This document shows, piece after piece, positions 59,901 through 64,000 of a stretch of 64,000 nt of DNA (position 1 is its first letter; each line of letters opens with the position of its first letter). Both the position numbers and the translations under genes were made by a program. The stretch is from JAFDYH01 sp049840875 (GTDB lineage: Bacteria > Bacteroidota > Bacteroidia > Chitinophagales > Chitinophagaceae), in contig JASGJE010000011.1 of the NCBI GenBank assembly GCA_049840875.1, forward strand, positions 930,001-994,000, written 5' to 3'. The notes beneath the pieces were generated by a model. That model had not been told where the DNA came from and made no database searches. It saw nothing but the letters and a program-made list of their open reading frames with translations.

Positions 59901-61316
59901 GGCCCCGCTTTTGGCCCAGACGTTTCACATTTCTATAGTATACCGGGATCTTATACAGCGATGTTAGTTGCGACAAGCCCTGGTGGTTGTACAGATACTG
60001 CATATAAAACAATCGCGGTTTATAGCACTGTCGGATCGGCAGTTAACTATACCCCATTAGGTGGCTGTAGTCCAAAATCAGTTTCATTTACTGCCACTAC
60101 TTCGGGTCCGGTTACTTATTTCTGGGATTTTGGCGATGGTACCACTCAAAACACAACAACAGCAACCACAACACACGTTTATACAACTTTTGGTGATTAT
60201 GTGCCTAATATCATTATGACTGACCCTACGGGTTGTCTTATCCCTGTTTCAGGCGTTGATACAGTTCATGTTACTGGTAGCAAAACAAAATTTGGTGTCA
60301 GCGCAAATCTTATCTGCGATAGCGCTACTATTAACTTTATTGATTCAACTACATTCAACGATCCGATTACAAACTGGAACTGGAGCTTTGGTGATGGAAC
60401 AACATCTACTTTACAAAATCCATCTCATTTCTATTCAACTCCGGGAGTCTATAATGTATCGTTGAACACTATCACATCTGCCAATTGCCGGGATACCTTG
60501 ACGTTGAATAATATTATAAAGCTTGTTAACAGCCCGGATATTGGAATTATAGGAGATTCGGTTGTATGTATCTCGGGCACTATGACACAACAGGGTGTTT
60601 TTAAGAGAACGGATACATCCAATGTAACATGGTCATGGAGTTTTCCAAATGGAAACACCTCTGATTTACAAAATCCACCAACACAAACTTATAATACTGC
60701 TGGAAATTTCGTGGTGACTGCGACTGCAACCAACAGTAGCGGATGCAAAGACACAGAACAAAAAAATGTTGTCGTAAATCCTTTACCGGTTGTTGATATG
60801 CCAGGCACAGCAACAATTATGTCTGGTACATCGCTCACTATTCCGGCAACCTATTCTCCAAATACAATTAATTGGCAATGGTCACCACAAACGGATTTGA
60901 GTTGTAGTACCTGTGCAACACCGGTGGCTACGCCCCGCTATAGTACAACTTATCATGTAGCTTTTACAGATAGTAACGGTTGCCGGAATTCAGCCAGCAT
61001 CGATATTATCGTTGCATGCAAAGACGGAAACATTTTTGTTCCAAATACATTTTCACCGAATGGCGACGGCAGCAATGATAAATTTTATCCAAGAGGTAAG
61101 GGAATAGACAGAGTGCAATTGCTAAGAGTATTCAATCGCTGGGGCGAAGTAGTATTTGAGAAAGATAACTTCCCGGTAAACGATGCCAGTTATGGATGGG
61201 ATGGAAGATATAAAGGAAAGAATCCGCAGGCTGGTGTTTATGTTTACCAGGTAGAGGTCTATTGTACCAATGGCGAATTGATAAAATTTACGGGTAATGT
61301 CGCATTGATTTTATAA
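56946..61316 (+). CDS. PKD-repeat protein with a T9SS type-B C-terminal domain
   Basis: This 1456-residue cell-surface protein has a signal peptide (MKSILGGTAALLVSLCFLAV) and 15 PKD-like repeats, counted by the WDFGDG motif; the last is degenerate (SFPNGN). Each repeat has a conserved Cys near its start. The C-terminal 90 residues (VPNTFSPNGDGSNDKF, RVFNRWGEVVFEKDNF, AGVYVYQVEV) form a gliding-motility-associated/T9SS type-B sorting domain. It is secreted by the type IX system and may act in adhesion or gliding. The PorP/SprF gene follows at 61322. Confidence 0.95.
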   Translation: MKSILGGTAALLVSLCFLAVSSANGQKPVANFTASPLAGCSPLRVDFKDMSSGSPTSWAWDFGNGNTSSLSNPSANYLNPGTYTVTLTVKNANGTNTLVRTQYVTVYESPTVSFSSLQTTGCVPLQVQFADSSKAGTGNTNASWYWDFGDGTNSTLQNPAHTYTNAGSFSVTLKVTNDKGCYRVVTVPNYITTNPGVTADFTNNLPVSCQPPATITFTNATTGPGTFTYFWDFGDGTTSTDVNPQHDYTTKGLYNVTLVATNSNGCTDTIVKNNLIPVGQFNPSFSNADSVCINSPVSFTNTSVPVPSSQTWDFGDGNTSSQTNPTNTFTAAGTYTVTLNTTYGTCTDVTSKTIVVVNKPTPDFTAASTAACKPPFNVSFQDQTPGAVSWQWKFGDGGTSNLQNPVHSYNNYGNYDVTLIVSNSTGCVDSITKSGFIKVTKPQVTIPSLPATGCIPYTINPVANVITADAVVSYLWDFGDGTTSNAQSPSHTYPTQGTYTVSLIVVTSSGCSDTLIIPSAVKVGSLPVADFSASPIPSCASQAVQFTDLSSVADAWQWNFGDGSTSSVKNPSHLYPATGPFTISLTVANNGCLATATKLNYVTIKAPISRFDITPDCSNRTSFTFTDQSIGPVTTWSWDFGDGSPTSSTPSLTHSFPALGVYTVKLTTTTVFGPGDQCSYTLAKTVHAVDENPVISASANPACKGSPIAFAGTVGNPSNIVNYSWDFGDGATSNTLSPTINHTYVTSGNYTVRLVTTDINGCTDIAPVYNLRVNGPVANFTATNATGCKGLNVTFNDLSTTDGLNPITSWQWDFGDGTTQNFTAGPFQHVYPDKGIYTVKLTISDASGCTDTISKPNLVIATDPEPSFFSNDTLTCPGATVNFTNTSEALISYSSAWDFGDGTTSLLFSPSHNYTSPGLYTVKLKITDYYGCPDSITKTTYINVDKPIARFNVNDSISSCTPFEVHFKDSSSYSNLLTWNFGDGGGPAFGPDVSHFYSIPGSYTAMLVATSPGGCTDTAYKTIAVYSTVGSAVNYTPLGGCSPKSVSFTATTSGPVTYFWDFGDGTTQNTTTATTTHVYTTFGDYVPNIIMTDPTGCLIPVSGVDTVHVTGSKTKFGVSANLICDSATINFIDSTTFNDPITNWNWSFGDGTTSTLQNPSHFYSTPGVYNVSLNTITSANCRDTLTLNNIIKLVNSPDIGIIGDSVVCISGTMTQQGVFKRTDTSNVTWSWSFPNGNTSDLQNPPTQTYNTAGNFVVTATATNSSGCKDTEQKNVVVNPLPVVDMPGTATIMSGTSLTIPATYSPNTINWQWSPQTDLSCSTCATPVATPRYSTTYHVAFTDSNGCRNSASIDIIVACKDGNIFVPNTFSPNGDGSNDKFYPRGKGIDRVQLLRVFNRWGEVVFEKDNFPVNDASYGWDGRYKGKNPQAGVYVYQVEVYCTNGELIKFTGNVALIL

Positions 61317-61321
61317 AACTG

Positions 61322-62365
61322 ATGTTTATGAAATTGCTTTGTGTGATCGATAAAAAATATTCTGCCACAGCATTGATCTTGCTTGGTTTCTTGTGCTGTA
61401 TTAACATCAAAGCTAATAGCCAGGATCTTCATTTTTCTCAATTCTTCAACGCGCCATTGATCCGCAATCCATCACTTGCCGGCATTTTTACCGGCGATAC
61501 AAGAGTTCAGGGAGTTTATCGCGGTCAATGGAATAGTGTAACAGATGCTTACAAGACAGCATCACTAGATGCAGAATTTAAGCGGCCTGTTGGTAAAGGA
61601 GATGATTTTGTTACAATAGGTCTGCAAACCATGTACGATCGTGCCGGAACTGTTGGTTGGACGACAATTCAGGCTATGCCTGCCTTAAATTATCATAAGT
61701 CGCTTAGTAATGAAAAGAATAGTTATTTATCGCTGGGGTTCATGGGCGGAGTTGTCCAAAACAGGATTGACCGATCCAAAATGACCACCAATAGTTCATA
61801 TGACGGTCTTGGCGATGGTGAACCTAACCTCCAACCTCAGTATACCTATATCGACGGTAGCGTTGGAATGAGTTACAATGCAAGCCTGAATGACAATCCG
61901 GATAACAACTTTTTTATCGGGGCAGCTTTTCATCATTTCAACAGGCCAAAAAATTCATTCTATCACGATCCGAAAATTGAGCTCCATCCAAAATGGGTGT
62001 ATTCTGCCGGGGTTCGGTTTTCTGTAGCTGAAACAGCCTACATGACTGTTCTTGGCGATCTTTCAAAACAAGGCTCATATACAGAAGTTATTGGTGGATT
62101 GATGTATGGGCTAAAACTTGGCGAGGATTATGACAATCCCGATTATGTTGTTCATGTGGGAGGCTTTTTTCGCTGGCAGGATGCGATCATTCCAACACTT
62201 AAACTGGACTATCACCCGTTTTCACTCACTTTCAGCTATGATGTAAATACTTCGCCATTAAAACTATCAAGCTATGGCCGCGGAGGCTTTGAGGTAGCAG
62301 TATCTTACATTGGCTTTTCAACCCGTAGTTCAAGCCTCGACGCAATACGATGCCCGAGATTTTAA
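61322..62365 (+). CDS. PorP/SprF family type IX secretion membrane protein
   Basis: This 347-residue outer-membrane beta-barrel protein starts with a signal sequence (about 30 residues, ending near ANSQDLHFSQF). QDLHFSQFFNAPLIRNPSLAG is the typical mature start of PorP/SprF. The protein has repeated amphipathic strands and a charged turn per strand. The pair with a type-B cargo protein is a common Bacteroidota arrangement, in which the SprF-like protein retains or displays the cargo at the cell surface. The gap to the PKD gene is only 5 bp. Confidence 0.94.
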   Translation: MFMKLLCVIDKKYSATALILLGFLCCINIKANSQDLHFSQFFNAPLIRNPSLAGIFTGDTRVQGVYRGQWNSVTDAYKTASLDAEFKRPVGKGDDFVTIGLQTMYDRAGTVGWTTIQAMPALNYHKSLSNEKNSYLSLGFMGGVVQNRIDRSKMTTNSSYDGLGDGEPNLQPQYTYIDGSVGMSYNASLNDNPDNNFFIGAAFHHFNRPKNSFYHDPKIELHPKWVYSAGVRFSVAETAYMTVLGDLSKQGSYTEVIGGLMYGLKLGEDYDNPDYVVHVGGFFRWQDAIIPTLKLDYHPFSLTFSYDVNTSPLKLSSYGRGGFEVAVSYIGFSTRSSSLDAIRCPRF

Positions 62366-62686
62366 GATCAGTGTCGATTTTCTCCAACCGTTAAACTATC
62401 TCAGACCTTTTAAATCTCAACATAAAAGCAACTCGTAAATCCATTCGGGCGATTATTAGGAAATGAAGTGTTATTTTTTTGACCGAGATATTTGGCTTCG
62501 GAAGGCATAAATTGACTCAAATGGCATTCTGAGCATATCCATTGATCCACAAATAAATGTTAAAAGAAGCCGTACTTGATTTTCTAAGTAATTGGTTTGT
62601 AAATAGTTTTTATTCATAGGGTTTTTACGTTGCGTAAATAAAAAAAAGGAACTATCATTGACATAATAAAATGTAAATTTGATACG
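62366..62686. other. 321-bp gap with no gene
   Basis: No credible gene is visible. It contains TTTACG-TTG-CGTAAA (62624-62638), a 15-bp palindrome upstream of the T9SS domain protein, and a TAAATTTG box at 62674-62681 that ends 5 nt before its TTG start. No good TTG -33 element is found at normal spacing. Confidence 0.4.
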
Positions 62687-63028
62687 TTGAAGCGAACTTT
62701 ACTAATATTCTTTATTGTCTTTTTTTCGTCAGGTATCTTGTTAGCACAATCACAAACGAGTGCACCAACGGGTACGCCTGAGCGAATAATAAAGTTCTAT
62801 CCAAACCCTGCTGCTTCACTAATCAACTTCGATTTTCAAAAGAATTACGACAAAGGATATTCAATCCAGGTTTACAATTTCCTCGGTAAACAAGTATCTG
62901 ATCAAAAGAATGTATCGCCCAAAACGACTCTCGACGTTTCTGACTTTAATCGTGGAATTTACATTTACCAATTGAAAGATGGTAACGGTAAGATAGTTGA
63001 ATCAGGAAAATTCCAGGTAGCCCGATAA
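62687..63028 (+). CDS. Minimal T9SS type-A sorting domain protein
   Basis: This 113-residue protein has a signal peptide (KRTLLIFFIVFFSSGILLAQ) and a mature part that is almost only the type-A sorting domain: IIKFYPNPAASLINFDF, then VYNFLGKQV and FNRGIYIYQLKDGNGKIVESGKFQV. Start is a TTG at 62687, a rare choice, supported by the signal peptide and the box just before it. Normally this domain is a C-terminal tag on a large cargo; here there is no cargo. It may be a decoy, a sorting modulator or the remnant of a longer gene. Confidence 0.85.
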   Translation: MKRTLLIFFIVFFSSGILLAQSQTSAPTGTPERIIKFYPNPAASLINFDFQKNYDKGYSIQVYNFLGKQVSDQKNVSPKTTLDVSDFNRGIYIYQLKDGNGKIVESGKFQVAR

Positions 63029-63048
63029 TTTATACACTCCATTCTTTT

Positions 63049-64000
63049 TTACTGCACTTCTACAATCAGGAATTTCAAGTATTGTGTTGTTTCTATGCCA
63101 GGAATGACAGGATGATCCGGCGATTGTGTCTGAAATACAACCTGGCGTATTTTCTTCCGTGCATCTTTTGCCGCCATATCAATTATCTGTAGAAATAACT
63201 CCGGTGATACGAGGTTTGTACAAGATGACGTAACGAGGAAACCTCCCTTACGCAGCATTTTCATACCACGAAGATTTATTTCTTTGTACCCGGTAATCGC
63301 CTTTTGAATTGTTTCCCTGCTTTTAGTAAAAGCCGGCGGATCAAGCATTACAACATCATATTTCTTTTCCTCTTTTGACCATTGCTTCAATACATCAAAG
63401 GCATTAGCCGCCTTGAATTGAACAATATTCTGCAGTCCATTTAGCGTTGCATTTTCTGTCGCCTGCCTCACGGCATTTTCTGAAATATCCAATCCCAACA
63501 CTGATTTTGCGCCATAGGCTGCAGCATGAATCTCGAATGTACCGGTGTATGTAAATGCTCCCAGTACTTCAGCGCCCTTTACAATATTTTTTATTGCTTT
63601 GCGATTATCCTGCTGATCGAGGAAATAGCCCGTCTTCTGACCATTCTCAATATCTACATAGAACTTTAACCCGTTTTCATTGATTATAATCTTGGTATCA
63701 AATGGAGCCGATAGAAACCCTTTTTTCTGTTCCATACCTTCCAGTTCCCGCACAGGCACATCATTCCTCTCATAAATTCCCTTTGGATGAAATATTTCAT
63801 TTATCGCTTTCACGATAGCAGGTTTCCAATGATCAATCCCCAAAGCGATTGTCTGAATAACAAAGTAATCATTGAATTTATCAATTATCATCTGCGGAAG
63901 TGAATCCGCTTCTCCAAACACCAATCTGCAATTTTCTGTATAACCTATTTTCTTTCTGTACTCCCAACATTGTGCAATTCTATTTTTAAAAAAATCTTCA
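63049..64000 (-). CDS. RlmI-like class I SAM-dependent rRNA methyltransferase, partial
   Basis: This is the C-terminal part of a 23S rRNA cytosine methyltransferase of the RlmI/RlmK type. The frame is open to the window edge and continues beyond it: upstream of the first TTG codon it reads FFKNRIAQCWEYRKK, then LVFGEADSLPQMIID, as expected for the family. The SAM site is VLGAFTYTGTFEIHAA with GLDISENAV, the catalytic motif is DPPAF, and TSSCT is near the end. It is cytoplasmic. Its N-terminal PUA-like domain is outside the window. Confidence 0.9.
   Translation of the reverse strand, partial: EDFFKNRIAQCWEYRKKIGYTENCRLVFGEADSLPQMIIDKFNDYFVIQTIALGIDHWKPAIVKAINEIFHPKGIYERNDVPVRELEGMEQKKGFLSAPFDTKIIINENGLKFYVDIENGQKTGYFLDQQDNRKAIKNIVKGAEVLGAFTYTGTFEIHAAAYGAKSVLGLDISENAVRQATENATLNGLQNIVQFKAANAFDVLKQWSKEEKKYDVVMLDPPAFTKSRETIQKAITGYKEINLRGMKMLRKGGFLVTSSCTNLVSPELFLQIIDMAAKDARKKIRQVVFQTQSPDHPVIPGIETTQYLKFLIVEVQ

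Noticed and set aside
1..64000. tRNA genes, rRNA genes, CRISPR arrays or insertion sequences
   Set aside because: I looked for TTCGA-type T-loops, regular direct repeats and transposase motifs and found none; a covariance scan would be needed to be certain.

Overview
The window looks like a chromosome piece from a Bacteroidota bacterium, most likely in or near Chitinophagales. Reasons: proteins with type IX secretion (T9SS) sorting domains, a PorP/SprF protein directly behind a type-B T9SS cargo, TAnnTTTG promoter boxes, Bacteroidota-style LptF/G, RelE/ParE and DUF922 genes, moderate to low GC, and almost no Shine-Dalgarno sequences. I saw no tRNA, rRNA, CRISPR array, integrase or insertion sequence.

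Layout. 1-9.9 kb: an SDR dehydrogenase, a secreted S9 peptidase, a secreted MG2/plug-domain protein, a Tat-type metallo-beta-lactamase-fold protein and two tandem secreted carboxylesterases. 9.9-15.7 kb: a nucleotidyltransferase/small-protein pair, citrate synthase, an LptF/G permease, a Bcr/CflA drug exporter and a lipoprotein built from two repeats. 15.8-30.6 kb: an accessory block, all on the minus strand. 31-56.7 kb: mostly housekeeping genes (tgt, rsmG, rsmI, purS, pssA, pepP, trpS, gatC, lolD, fabI, recN, Nif3-like, YitT and others), with a RelE/ParE toxin-antitoxin pair and several peptidases. 56.9-63 kb: a 15-repeat PKD cargo protein with a T9SS type-B domain, its PorP/SprF partner, and a tiny protein that is almost only a T9SS sorting domain. 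The right edge cuts an RlmI-like methyltransferase.

The most interesting region is 15835-30629. In transcription order it encodes: a membrane protein fused to a trypsin-like protease; a secreted protein whose C-terminus may be a beta-barrel; an M15 peptidoglycan peptidase without a signal peptide; a patatin phospholipase; a TIR protein with a TRAFs-binding-like domain; a degenerate SIR2-like/TIR fusion; a STAND NTPase with a membrane segment and coiled coil; and a second patatin with a TRAFs-binding-like N-terminus and three membrane helices. These domain types are typical of bacterial immunity and programmed-death systems, but I do not recognise this combination as a named system. The last two genes each carry an apparent frameshift, so the system may be decaying, switched by frameshifting, or affected by consensus errors.

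Other points: an 18-bp palindrome between exact 11-bp direct repeats, a 30-bp inverted repeat between tgt and a glycosyltransferase, a repeat inserted in frame in rsmG, matching palindromes on both sides of an orphan response regulator, and an orphan terminator that may end a small RNA.
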